Below, one piece after another: positions 23,798 to 34,707 of a stretch of 64,000 nucleotides of DNA; the first letter of the stretch is position 1; each line of letters starts with the position of its first letter. A model generated the notes under the pieces. That model was given only the letters and a program-made list of their open reading frames with translations, was not told where the DNA came from and did no database searches. The translations under genes and the position numbers were made by a program. Origin of the DNA: Diplosphaera chodatii (taxonomy: Eukaryota > Chlorophyta > Trebouxiophyceae > Prasiolales > Stichococcaceae). The stretch covers positions 496,001 through 560,000 of the forward strand of contig JAALGY010000034.1 in NCBI GenBank assembly GCA_032358165.1. The letters are read 5' to 3'.

Positions 23798-26700
23798 TCA
23801 GTCGCTGCCATCCCCAGCGGCAGCGTCTGCATCTGATGCCGACTCCCAGTCGTCCTCCTTGAACGCGTCCTCCCCCGCAGTATTTTCTTTTACACACCGC
23901 CAGCCATCGAGCTTTTTGAGGTCGAGGCACCAGAGGTCATCCAGGGTAACATCATTCAGGGCGACCTGCAGCAGGGCACCAAAGCAGAGTGAGCAAGCAA
24001 CATGCTGTGGCTGCCACTGATTTGCCGTCACGGTCCGGTCGTCTCAAGCAGCACCTCTACTATGCCGCCAAACAGCCACAGGGTGTCGCCTGCCACCGCC
24101 AGCATCGCATTAGACCGCGCCCGTGGCTTGGGCATATCCTGCGTCAGGCAGATGCTGCTTCAGCAGGACGCAGGGCGACTCACATGACATAAATGGTGAG
24201 ATGACTTGCAGTGAATGCACATGTGCTTTTGTAGTGATGTATACAACTGCAGCCATTGGGCTCCGCTCAGAATGGTGACTGGCCTCAGCTTGAGTCATGC
24301 CACACTATGGAGGTTTATGCAAGCTTCTCGTGCGTTCACACGTTCTGACGGAGTGTACCTTGCCAGACAGGTCAACGCCATAGAGGGCAGGGCTGTATAG
24401 CAGCTCGTTGAGCTTGCCGCCCAGCTGGTACGTTTTGTACGCCTGCAGCAGCATCAGCTTTTGCCATTGCAACCTGCTGCCTGATGTAGCTTCAGACATC
24501 AGGGAGCTGGTAAGGACAGGAGCTGGAAGCGGTAACAATCAGCGGCACAAGGTGTGATCAGCCCCGTTGTGTGATCCAGATGTTGTCAGGACAACGCAAC
24601 ACAGGTGCAGCCGAGAAGGAAGTGGACCTTGCGCACGATGTAGCCCCTGAAGCGCGATTGTATTTGCACAACTGCTTTGCGCATCTGCAGGACGAGCATC
24701 GGGCGTCAGCGTGCCTATTGTCACCGTGTGCAGCATGTGCTCAAGGCAAGCATGTGGACAGCAAGCACGCCCCGATGCATTGCGAAGCGTGCTGCAGCAG
24801 GCATGTCACCAGCGCATCACAACAAATCAGATGTACCCGCATGGCCAGCACCTCGGACATCCTGATCACCAAACAAATCCCGTCACCTCTGAGTCAGCGC
24901 TGAGGTTGCCCCGCTGCAGGAAGGCGTCCATGTCTGGCCGCATGACCGCCCGTGCCTGCGCAGCAGCCGCACTGGTATCCTCACCTACAAAGGAGCAAAC
25001 ACACTGTTGCCTACCCGTGCGCATAGACTTGCATCTGCGCAGGCAGCCGCGCCGCCAGCTGCCTCAGCAGGAAGCAGGGTTGCTCCACACCGCCACACAG
25101 ACCTGAGGGCTGCGCTGCCTCATGGCTGTCTGCCTGCCGCTGCTCCAATGCCGCCACAGCAGCTGCATCATCAGCAGCACCGCCTGCCGCCGTCTCTGCC
25201 GGTGTGGCGTCTGCAGAAGGTGCTGTTGTGTCACCGCCGTCGACTGCTGTGGCTACATCCTGCTTTCTGTTTGCCTTTGGCGGCCGCAGCACCAACGGCC
25301 CCCAGCGCTGCCGCTCGAAGTTGAACTGGTACAGCTCGTCGTGCGCCTGTGAGAACAGCCGGTCACCCTGCGCAAGCACAGCAGGACATGTTGTGAGCTA
25401 CAAGGTGACGCCAGTCATGTTGGGGACACTGGCTTCGGTGCACAGCTGCAGCAGAGGCATGAGCATTCTGTGCACAGCTGCAGCACAGGCACGAGCATGT
25501 GCAAGAGCAGGCCGAGCACATACATGCAGAACATGTATGATAAGTGCTAAGTGCAGTGCCTTGCCGTGCTGCTATCTGCGGAGAGATATGCTGCTGACAG
25601 ATCCGCTTGTGCTCATTCCTGCAGCCTGCAATGTGCGTGAGTGCTGTGGCCCGAAGGCAGTGCACACGGGCATGCAGCCTCACCTTCCCAGGCTGGTCGG
25701 TGATGCCGCCAAACAGGACGGCCCGCTGCCGGTGGACTACCATGTTGAAGCTGGCGCGGGGTCCCGGCGCCATGCCCGCCATCTTGAGCCGCTCCCACTG
25801 GTATGTCTTCAGGTCCAGCTGCCAGAGGTCGTTGAACACCGTCTCCTTCTCCGCTTTGTCGACGACCTCCACACAGTGGCCGCCAAACAGGTACAGCTTG
25901 GCTGCTTCCTGTCAGGACACAAATCGTACTGTCCAAATGCATCTGGTCTGAGCAGATTGGAAAGCGCCGCAGCGCACAAAATCGATGTGACACTGAAAGC
26001 CTGCAGGCCCTGGGACTGTCCTGAGCAGAATGCACATGTACACGTAGTACCCAGAAACCGCAAAGCCAGCAACCTGTCTTTCAATAGGAAGGACGAGTAA
26101 CAGGGAGTTTTGCCTGCTGACAGGGACGGAAGAAGAAGCACCTGGTGGACGACGATTTGGCACCCGCCGCGGGGGCGGGGCCCCACGCTGCCTGGTTTGC
26201 TGAGCGGCTGCCAGCTCAGCTCCTCCAAATCGAAGGCCCACAAGTCGTTGAAGTACCTGAGGGCGAATGCGAGGACCACTGACGCCGGGTGCTTGGATAT
26301 GCCCCTTGCACCTTCAGAAGCAGCTGGGTCATGCGGAGCACTCGTTGAAGAGCACGGGGCAATGGCAGAGGAGACGCATGCGAGGTCACCTGCACTCCTC
26401 TGTCGCCGTCTGGTAGAAGCCGCCGAAGAGCAGCAGCTGGTTCTTCCACAGCACCATGCGGTGCCCCGAGCGGGCAGAAGGGCCGCCCTTGCCGGGCAGT
26501 TGCTCCCACTCGTAGCTGCAAAGATGCAGCTTGACTGGCATATTCTGTCTTGCTTCAGCACCTTGTATCAGATGCTGTTCAGAAAAAACCTTGATGGCAC
26601 CTGTCCAGATCAAGGCGCCATAAGTCCCTGTGGTGCTTGAAGTTCCTGCCGCTGACTGAGCACACCTGAGTGCACAGCAGAATTCACCAGAGTGAGTTTG

Positions 26701-27688
26701 GAAAAACATGTCGAGATGCAAAGACATGCTTGGAACCCACAGTCAAACCGATGCTTGCAGGCTGCACGCCTTTACATGCATGTCGTGTTTGATCTTGGGG
26801 CCAACCTCGCCACCAAACACATAGAGGAAGTTGCGGTGCACCACCGCCTGCGCTGAGCTCCGAGGGAGCGGCCTGAAGTCCAGACAACTAGTGCACTGTG
26901 GGCTATCCTTATTGAGGTCCCACGGCAGGCATGCGATAGCAATGTCGTGTTGTGTTACGATCACTTTGTGCATCATCGACGAGTGGATAGACTCCTGAGA
27001 TCGCAGGACCTGCGCACCCTTTGGGAGCGTCAACCTTCTTCCAGCGGTTCTTGCCAGCGTCGTAGACATGCAGGTCGCCATACACGAACATCTTGTCGGT
27101 GGCGCCGTCGAACCACTCGCCACCATACATGATCAGCTGGTCCTTCTGCGAGGTGGACAAACTGCACTTCACCCTGTCTGTGCTGATGCAGTCGACTCAC
27201 CTTGCAGTCCCTTAGACAAAGTCCAGCGCACACCGTGCTATGTGGTCAGGCTGATGCTGCATGGCTGGTACCTTTGTCGTGTGAGCGACCAGGCAGGCAC
27301 AGCTGCGAGCCGACGGCGGCACGCAGTCTTCCTGTATCACGACCTTGTCGACATCCTGCACCTTGATCGCTGCCAGCAGCGCATCAATATCGTCGTCTCC
27401 ACCCTGCAACAGTATTGCACGTCCACACGCCGGTGTCGCATGTTGTTCATGAGGAGCAATACCGAGCGCCAATGCTTGTGCTGCCGCTTCAGAGCAACGC
27501 TGATGTTTGAAGTATCCACACAGCTGCTGCGCAGACTGTAGCCGTAGACCGTGATTCACCTGTGCTTTCTTCAGCACCCGCTGCTCTGCCTTGACCTCAT
27601 TCTTCTGCGTCTTGCGGGCTGTCTTTTCTGCGCCCGCGCCAGGCGTCTTCGGCTTTGCTTTCTTGCGCTTGTCTCTGCCACCTCCCAT
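23798..27688 (-). CDS. KLHDC4: Kelch-repeat protein, KLHDC4 homologue
   Basis: Predicted 560 aa in 14 exons: 27688-27560, 27403-27301, 27210-27201, 27161-27018, 26872-26776, 26635-26601, 26515-26390, 26256-26142, 25908-25684, 25367-25103, 24984-24887, 24442-24359, 24138-24055, 23965-23798. Lengths sum to whole codons. The N-terminus is Lys-rich (MGGGRDKRKKAKPK), as in KLHDC4, a conserved eukaryotic kelch protein of poorly known function. Kelch blades: LIMYGGEWFDG, FLYVFGGEVG, GHRMVLWKNQLLLFGGF, FNDLWAFDL, AAKLYLFGG, FNMVVHRQRAVLFGG, RARSNAMLAVAGDTLWLFGG and LDDLWCLDLKKL. An Ala/Asp-rich insert lies near residues 330-390. The C-terminus is acidic (EDDWESASDADAA). A ten-base exon at 27210-27201 restores frame between SARS and LSTSQKD. 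The exon 24442-24359 has no counterpart I recall in the human protein. Confidence 0.88.
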
Positions 27689-28462
27689 GCTGCGCAGCAG
27701 TACAGTGATTGTACACCAGTTGATGCCAGAACGCCATGTCTCGCCTCGTGCATGTGTGCACATAGTGATGCGCTCACGATGCAACGGCATGCATGCTCAT
27801 GGTGAGGGTGTGCACAGCTCTCCCACCTACTGAAATCAACTGAAGTCAGGGGACATTACACTAAACATCTGACGGACTTTTCGTCATATAGTTTGATAGA
27901 GCCGACCCACTTATACGTGGCGCCGCCAGTCACAGCATTGCATGGTAGTCAGACTGCGGTGCGGCTGTCAGCACATCATCTGCAGCTGCCTAAATCTGCA
28001 TCACTATGTGCACCTTTGGTTCTTGCACATGTTTATGTCGTCAGTTACATGTACCCAGAAAATAGCAAGGAGGGATGCAGCCTCGTTGCCCATGCAACCT
28101 CTGCTGTAAAGCTACTCATGTTCATATTTGCATTTGATAGCACATCATGCGTCCACGTTCATCACTACTTAGATTGCAACCGTCTTATTGGATTTCTTGT
28201 GCTTGTGCTTGTGCTTCTCGTGCCCGCAGCACTCAGTGAACCAGGCATACTGCAGCCTCGACGTTCAGTCCAGGATTGCTGTGCTGCATTTGGAAACTGT
28301 GCATCGCAAGCAGAAAGCGGCAGACCTGCAAGCCCAGCATGTTCTGACAGCGTATCCTACCCCTGCAGCTCAGTGCCAGCATCGCAGTTGTGCTGGATCT
28401 CGTGCTGCCCTGCCGGCCATTACACGTTGGCGCTTTGGCGCCGCAGCAGCTGATCTGTCACC
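27689..28462. promoter_or_regulatory. Shared upstream region of KLHDC4 and NUP35
   Basis: About 770 bases between divergent start codons. Parts are AT-richer than the coding regions (around 27830-28150). No supported gene or structured RNA seen; it presumably carries both promoters. Confidence 0.4.
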
Positions 28463-31082
28463 ATGACGCCGCAAAGCGAGGGCCGCTACGCGACCTCGCT
28501 GCTGTTCACGCCGCGCTCTGCAGATGGCCGGGGTTCAGGTGCCGACTACCGCCCCCAGAAGACCGGCGTCAATGCCACGAGATCGCCGTCACCGGAGCAG
28601 GGTGCGCCTGAACGCCCTCGCCTGATATGCAACGTCACCGATGCAGCAGGCGCACCACTCCGCGGAGAAGCATCTTACCATTGCATGTGGATGACTGCTC
28701 TCATTCTGGTGAAAGAGTGTAAATATACATATTCCATACGTGGGCAAGCATGCGCTAATATCAGTGTCGCGATGCAAAGCAGGCCGGCAGCACCGCGAGG
28801 GGTCATTCTTCAGGGAGGGCTCCGTGGGCATGGGCAGCGTGGCGGGATTCCAGGTGCACGGCGTCCGTTTGCACAGCGATGCCCATATGTCTATGAACGG
28901 CCTTCCAAAGCTGCCTCCCAGCCGGATGCGCCCACCAACCCACGGCACCTCTGTGCCCTTCCTTCTGCGCACCACTGCACATTCGCACCAGATATCTGAC
29001 ATGTCGGCCCTGAATCCGCTGCAGCAGGGCGGAGGGCGGCCGTTCGGACGGGAAGGCTCGGTGTACAGGGAGGGCTCTGTGCAGCCGGACACGCCGGCAG
29101 CTGGGCGCCGAGGCGGCGCCCTCGGGGAGCGCAGCAGGCTGGGGCCGGCACCGCCTGAGACGGTAGGACATTCACGAACATTCACATGAGGACTCATGCG
29201 ACTTTTGGGTGTGCAATGCTCTACTGACGCAACGTGTTTGACGCAACCTAGGCGAAATGCACATGGTAAACATATGCCGAGCAGATCCACATTCAGCCAG
29301 GTTGCCACCATGTGCACCAACAGGCAGCGCGGGGGACCGCGGCGAACCTGGGCCGCGGCTACAGTCCCGGGCTGGCCACCAGCCGCGGCCGGCGGCGCAG
29401 CACCACCCCGCAGCCGGCGCCGCAGGAGGCGCCGCCGCCGCCGCCCACAGACAGCCTGTTCATCAACCCCGATGCGGGTGAGCTGTTCTGCGGACGACCC
29501 GTCATCGCTGCCCTCGAAATTGTGCAGCAGGCTGTTTGCAGCACAGCACAGAGGCTGTCTCTCCCCTTTGGTACAGCAGAATGTGGCTCAAGATCTGGCA
29601 GCACCTCTGCACTGAGGCCGTTGTGACAACAAGTCCCTCATGGTGCCTGCAGTTGGGGCCGTCTGGGCCACACCCACAACAGCAGAGCCCAGCGGTGCTT
29701 CAGGTGAGTGCTGCAATGGATCATGCGCACCTTTAGGTCTCGCAGGTCAGCTGCACACTGCCCTGCATTTTTGAGCTGCGCTTCATTGCAGTAGAAGCTG
29801 TCTGGTCATCGTACTGTACTTCTTGCAGACGGTGATGGGGAGCAGCCACAGGAGCCCGAGCCGCCCGGCAGTGACAACAGCGACCAGGTGAGCATGGGCA
29901 TGCCACCGCACCACAGCTTGCACATGTTTGGCGGTGCAAAGCAGGTATCAGCCAGCGGCAGCAAGCATCTGCATTGAGCAATGGCTTGCACCTGCTACGG
30001 CCTCCTCCGCAGTTTCTCGTAGAGCAACATGGCCTGCACCATACATATGCCACAGCCGAGTCTCGCCAAACTACAACTGATCGAATTGCTGGCAGCAGCA
30101 CGTCAGCCTGACCTTGCGCTGCCATGCAGTGGGTCATCGTGTACGGGTTCAAGGCCGGCTATGTGGAGCTGCTGCTGCGGGAGTTCAGCAAGTGCGGCGA
30201 GATACTGCAGCACGGCACCTTCGGGGCACCCGCCGCCGCCAACTGGCTGTACCTGCAGTTCCAGGTGCCAGTCTTGACGCCTGTGCATGCTCAACAACTG
30301 TGTGCACACCCCTTTGTGCAGCGCGCCGCATCTAAGGCTGGTTGCCTCCGCCGACGTGATACACAGCCTGCACGCACCTGTTGCATGTCAGCTCTGCCTT
30401 CAGTATGATGTGCTGCAAACTGCAATCCTGGTGTCCATCAGTAGGGCACTGCATCGGTTTTGTGAGAAGGCAGGCGCATGTCCACACCATGCAGGACAAG
30501 TGGGCAGCGCAGCGGGCGCTGTACCGCGACGGCGAGCAGCTCAGCACCTCGCTCATGATCGGCGTCCGCCCCCTGGACGATGTGCACAGGTGACACGCCC
30601 CGCCATGGGGTTGACATGCTGCTCTATACACTGACCGGGGCTGTTGGCTGGCATGGCTGATGAGCCCGTTAGTTGCAAGAGTGCCCACAGTGAAGTGCAC
30701 TTCACCACCTGCGGGCCACTGGTACGTTTTTACATGGGACACTGCCAATACATGCTGCAGGGCTGCCATCCGGCGGCACTTGGATGCGGACCCCGGCTCG
30801 CAGCGTTCCCTGGCTCCCAAGCCCGCGCTGACCCGCAAGTACATGATCCACGCCGGCGGGCAGCAGCAGGTGTGCCCGTCATGGCTGTACTTGACCTTGC
30901 AGCCTGTGCAGCATCGAGCGGCTTAGCCCGGCCACCTCTCAGCTGTCTAGATTGTGGGAAAATGGCGTCCGGGCATGTTGCGCTCAACATTTGGGTGAGC
31001 GCTGCTGCAGGGTGGAACTGGGGTGCCGCCGCCGTCACAGAGCATGTGGGCGAAGGTCAACGAGTTTGTGTTTGGCTTGTGA
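28463..31082 (+). CDS. NUP35: Nucleoporin NUP35 (NUP53) with MPPN/RRM fold
   Basis: Predicted 351 aa in 10 exons: 28463-28601, 28783-28853, 28992-29162, 29324-29477, 29653-29703, 29829-29887, 30130-30264, 30495-30589, 30761-30869, 31011-31082. Lengths sum to whole codons. NUP35 is part of the inner ring of the nuclear pore, binding NUP93, NUP155 and the membrane. The N-terminal half is unstructured and Ser/Arg/Gly-rich, with repeated REGSV motifs and PPPPPTDSLFINP, like the family's PPxxSLF element. The RRM-like dimerisation domain is WVIVYGFKAGYVELLLREFS, GEILQHGTFGAP, NWLYLQFQ, DKWAAQRALYRDGEQL and LMIGVRPL (about residues 215-285). The C-terminal amphipathic helix (MWAKVNEFVFGL) resembles the membrane-binding tail. 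The small exons 29653-29703 and 29829-29887 are supported only by phase and splice sites. Confidence 0.9.
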
Positions 31083-31586
31083 TGGGACACTAGGTCTTCG
31101 GGCTCGCGTGAATCAAGATGTGATCAACGAGCTTGTGTGTTTGACCACCGCATGGGCTGTAAGAAGCAGGGGACACTCAGCATGTAGCCATGCATATTTA
31201 TGGCGCCACAGCCCACATACAGCACAACAGCACTTCACGCAGTGGGGCTCGTGCTCTCAATTGCACTTGGCAGGCAACTTGCACGCGATAACAAATGCAT
31301 CTTGCAAGCCTGTCGGTGGACTCTCACCCTGATGAGAGGGTAACAGCTACAGTGAAAGACCATGCCGCAGCATGCGCAGGTTGTACATTTTCGTTTCGCC
31401 AACCAGTAATGGACCTGTGACGCAATAATGGTGAACCTACTACGCATGCGCGATCAGAGCTGAAGGCCGCGATGCGGTGAGTGCAGGCCGGGGTCTGCAG
31501 GGTGGCAGGGAGGCATGCAATGTGGCGGCACATAGCCGCATAGTTGCTAGGAATGCCAGAGGTCGCTGCTAAGTGGATCGGCACGG
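31083..31586. other. Tandem intergenic region, NUP35 to Rpp21-like gene
   Basis: About 500 bases between two plus-strand genes. It should contain the NUP35 3' UTR and the next promoter. I see no coding evidence on either strand. Confidence 0.4.
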
Positions 31587-34409
31587 ATGTTGCGAGTTTG
31601 CCAGCCGCACCTTCCACGGCACATGCACGATCGCACTGCATCTCTGCCACAGACTCAAGGCGTACGCCCAACATTTTGCAGGCAGCGCAGCCAGTTCAGT
31701 GCGCAACAATGCAAGCGTGACTTCCTGCTGGAGGCAGCTTTTGCGCTCCAGCACACAGCACCGGTTGTGGCACGGCAGCTCGGCAGGGTCTTCGTCCAGG
31801 TAAGACTGCAGCGTTGCTGCCAATGGTGTTCAGCGACTAAAGTACGGGCTAGGTCAGTGGCATCCGAATGAGCCTGATTCCTCATGATGCAGGCGCAAGA
31901 ACCTGGGCGAGGGTCGTCCTCCAACAAGCAGCTGCAGTCTTTCTGCGCACGCTGCGGAGCCGTCCTCAGTACTGCGGGGTGCGTGCCCAGCGCGTGCCCT
32001 GCATCTGGGGTTGGTGTGAGGTGTGCCGCTCAGGACTCGGCAGCGCAGGTGCACGAGCAGGTTGTTGATCGCATCACTGTGATGTGATCCCACCCCAGGG
32101 AGCGGGTTGCCATATCGCATGGCGCCCGCCGCAGACAGGCTCGCAAAGCTGCCGCTCATGGCGGTGGACAGGCCAGCAGGTCCGCTCACTGATGAGCCAA
32201 CAACAGCACTAATCTGAGCAATAACCAGACTTTGTGTGCGATATTCTGCTGCTGCCAACATGTACCTGGGCCATGTGTGGGCAAGCTTTTATATGACAAA
32301 GCAATGTCTCTACCCTGAAGACGCCTACTCTGCAGGGTGGGCAGGCCGCACAGTGCTGCAGTTGTGCGCACATGTCAGGTGTGCCAAGCTGCCTTGAGCA
32401 GCACCAGCATGGTCTGCCTGAAGACCACGTGGACATAGTCATGTCAGATGTCGCCAGCTTCCCAGGCAGCATCGAAGGACATGCACTGACTAGTGCAGGT
32501 GTGTGGCCACACCCACTGGCGGCCAGTGCAGACCAACAAGGCATTCGAATCATGCACGAACCACAGCGCCCTGCCAGCAGCAGCAGCTGAGCCGGATGCT
32601 GCAGACCAGCAGGAACAGACAGCAGAGCAGGCAGCTGAGAATGGTGCCACTGCAATTTCTGGCAACCGGTCAGATGCAGCGCCAGCTCAGGTGCAGGCAC
32701 AGGGCCCACCAGCACAGCAGGCAGCCGAACTAGCTGATGATGCTGTGGCGCGCGCAGACCAGGCAGCAAGCGCGAGCCTTTCCGGTGTCACACCAACAGC
32801 GGCAGCGCACAATGTCGCAAACCCAGGGCAGACGGCAACTGCCGTGAGCACTATGGCTGCGGTGCCAGATGCTGCCAGGGTGCATGCCGCGGCCGCACCT
32901 GCAGCCCACCAGGAAGCAGCCGGCGCGGATGCTGCTCCAGAGACAGCACGTGAGTCTGTGGTTCCGACACCAGCACAGGCTGCAAGCGAGTCTCCGACTC
33001 CAGCTGCCCTTTCTGAGCAGCTGCCACCCGTGGCAGACGCTGTGCGACGTACGTTTGCCCAGGCACTCGCAGCACCAGCCGATCCTGCATCGCCGCTGCC
33101 GCTTGCAAATGTCCAAGACACAGGCACTGCACCAGCATTGCTTAGCTCGAATCATGCAGCCATAGCCGCTGTCTCGAGAGCAGCACCTCCCCCGGAGGTG
33201 GCTTTGATACAGCCGCCCGCAGAGTCCGAAGAAAACCCTGCAGCGATGCCAGTTGCAGCGCACAATGCTGTCCATGCTGAACAGGCAGCGGGGCGGGCTG
33301 CCCCGGCACCCTCAAACGCTGCAGCAGCAGTTCTGGAGGAGCTCGCACCCAGCGGTGCAGCGGCTGGCGTCCTGGCAGCTCCGCAGGATGCTCAGCCTGC
33401 AGGCGGACTGCACAGCGAGCCGCAGGCAACGGCAACAGCGCCAGCCGGTAGTCCCATGCATCCAGTCAGCGGTGCTGAAGATGTAGCGCCCAATGCCAGC
33501 AAAGCGGCTGCAGCGGCACCTGTCGCCAGTCCAGCGGTGCTGGGTGACATGCAGCCCGCAGCGGCCCTTGCTGAGATGCTGCCAGGTGCTGCTGAACAAG
33601 TGGAACGTGTGCTGCCCTGCTGCCATGCTTGCACGACCCCAGCTGCATCCAGCATGCCTAGACATCACTCATGCCAATGCTTGTGTAGCGCGGTAACTGC
33701 AAATCTCCCGTCTGCAGGCAGCTCCGCCCGAGTCCTCGCAGCTGAGGAGCAGCCCCTAGTACTTGACGCTAGCACATCCTTAGCAGCAGTATTGCCTTCA
33801 GATGGTAGTGCACTGGGTGCAATGCTGCCTTCAGCAGTCGCTGCAGCTGAGTACGCTGCAGCCGCCAGTGCAGCTGCGGATCCTGAGCTTTCCACTCTGC
33901 AATTCAGCGCACAGCAGCAGCAGTCTGCAGGCTTGGCAGAATTGCAGCCCGCCACAGGGTTGGGATCCCAGGGTTGCTCGCAGAATGTGCAGCAGCCGCC
34001 GCTGTCGCCGCCGCCGCAGCAGCAGCAGCAGCTGGTAAACACAGCACAAAATGCTTCTCTGCCACGTGCTGGCGGTCTCGCTGTGCTGCCGTGTGATGAG
34101 GCGGAACAGTTTAACATGGCCATGGCCGGCCCTATCGGCGGCGACGCAGTGCAGCTATCAGTGCCATATGCCGCGAAGCCCAAGGCTCCCACGCTGGCGC
34201 CTGCTCCAGCTGTGCCCTCAGCTGCTCCGCTACTGGATGCAGAAGAGAGTGCTGCGCCCGGGCTGCGGCACATTGCACACAACGAGCAGGGCAGCATGGC
34301 GGACGCAGCCACGTCTGCTGCTATGAGCACGGCACAGATGCAGCGGCCACAGAAGCGCAGACGGCATGGTAGATGGGCCAAAGTCGGCAGGAAGTGGGTG
34401 TTGTATTGA
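31587..34409 (+). CDS. Putative RNase P/MRP Rpp21-like subunit with long Ala-rich tail
   Basis: Model exons: 31587-31799, 31893-31978, 32336-32411, 32499-34409, with a possible in-frame intron at 33607-33717. The first exons read RDFLLEAAFALQHTAPVVAR, then SFCARCGAVLSTAG, then VVRTCQVCQAA. This fits the Rpp21/Rpr2 pattern of an N-terminal helix followed by two CxxC zinc ligands flanking a short loop, as in proteins that help RNase P and MRP process tRNA and rRNA precursors. The last exon adds about 600 residues of Ala/Gln/Pro/Glu-rich low complexity with no known domain, ending in basic KRRRHGRWAKVGRKWVLY. Normal Rpp21 is about 150 aa. The join between the zinc domain and the tail (32411 to 32499) is phase-consistent but unproven, so these could be two genes. 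Start at 31587 is the first in-frame ATG. Confidence 0.5.
33607..33717 (+). other. Possible in-frame (retainable) intron in Ala-rich exon
   Basis: This 111-base stretch begins GTGTGC and ends GTCTGCAG, like other introns here, and is a multiple of three without a stop. Its translation is Cys-rich (five Cys within about 25 codons), unlike the surrounding Ala/Gln/Pro-rich protein, which suggests it is normally removed. Confidence 0.45.
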
Positions 34410-34683
34410 CCACCCCGTGTGAACTATATGCCTTCTGGGCTGAGACATGTTGGTGGTTTGCATCGGTGTAAGTGTACGGATCACAAGTAAAAGACGGGCA
34501 TCTCGCAGAAAGCACGATCGATGGTGCTTTGCGCTCTGCAGCACTTGAGAAGCGTTTGCTTCCAGATCACAGCACATTTGAGGTTAGTGCCGAGCGGTAT
34601 CAGAGCTTCCGCAGTGCCGATCCAGGTATCGAGAAGACACTGCCGGCCTGATGGTCTGAAACACATTTCAGCACCCTTCGGAA

Positions 34684-34695
34684 CCCCGCGCGGGG
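34684..34695. other. 12-bp perfect palindrome just upstream of a start codon
   Basis: CCCCGCGCGGGG is perfectly self-complementary and ends 12 bases before the ATG at 34708 of the CCCH/WW gene. The intergenic stretch 34410-34707 otherwise holds only the preceding 3' end and this gene's leader. A regulatory role is unproven. Confidence 0.6.
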
Positions 34696-34707
34696 AGGTA
34701 GCCGCAG

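Noticed and set aside
25204..26100. 298-codon plus-strand open frame
   Set aside because: It is antisense to KLHDC4 exons whose minus-strand translation gives kelch repeats; no recognisable protein on the plus strand.
32687..34381. Long minus-strand frames opposite the Ala-rich exon
   Set aside because: They are Cys/Ser/Gly-rich mirrors of GC-rich repetitive coding sequence and end in no recognisable domain.
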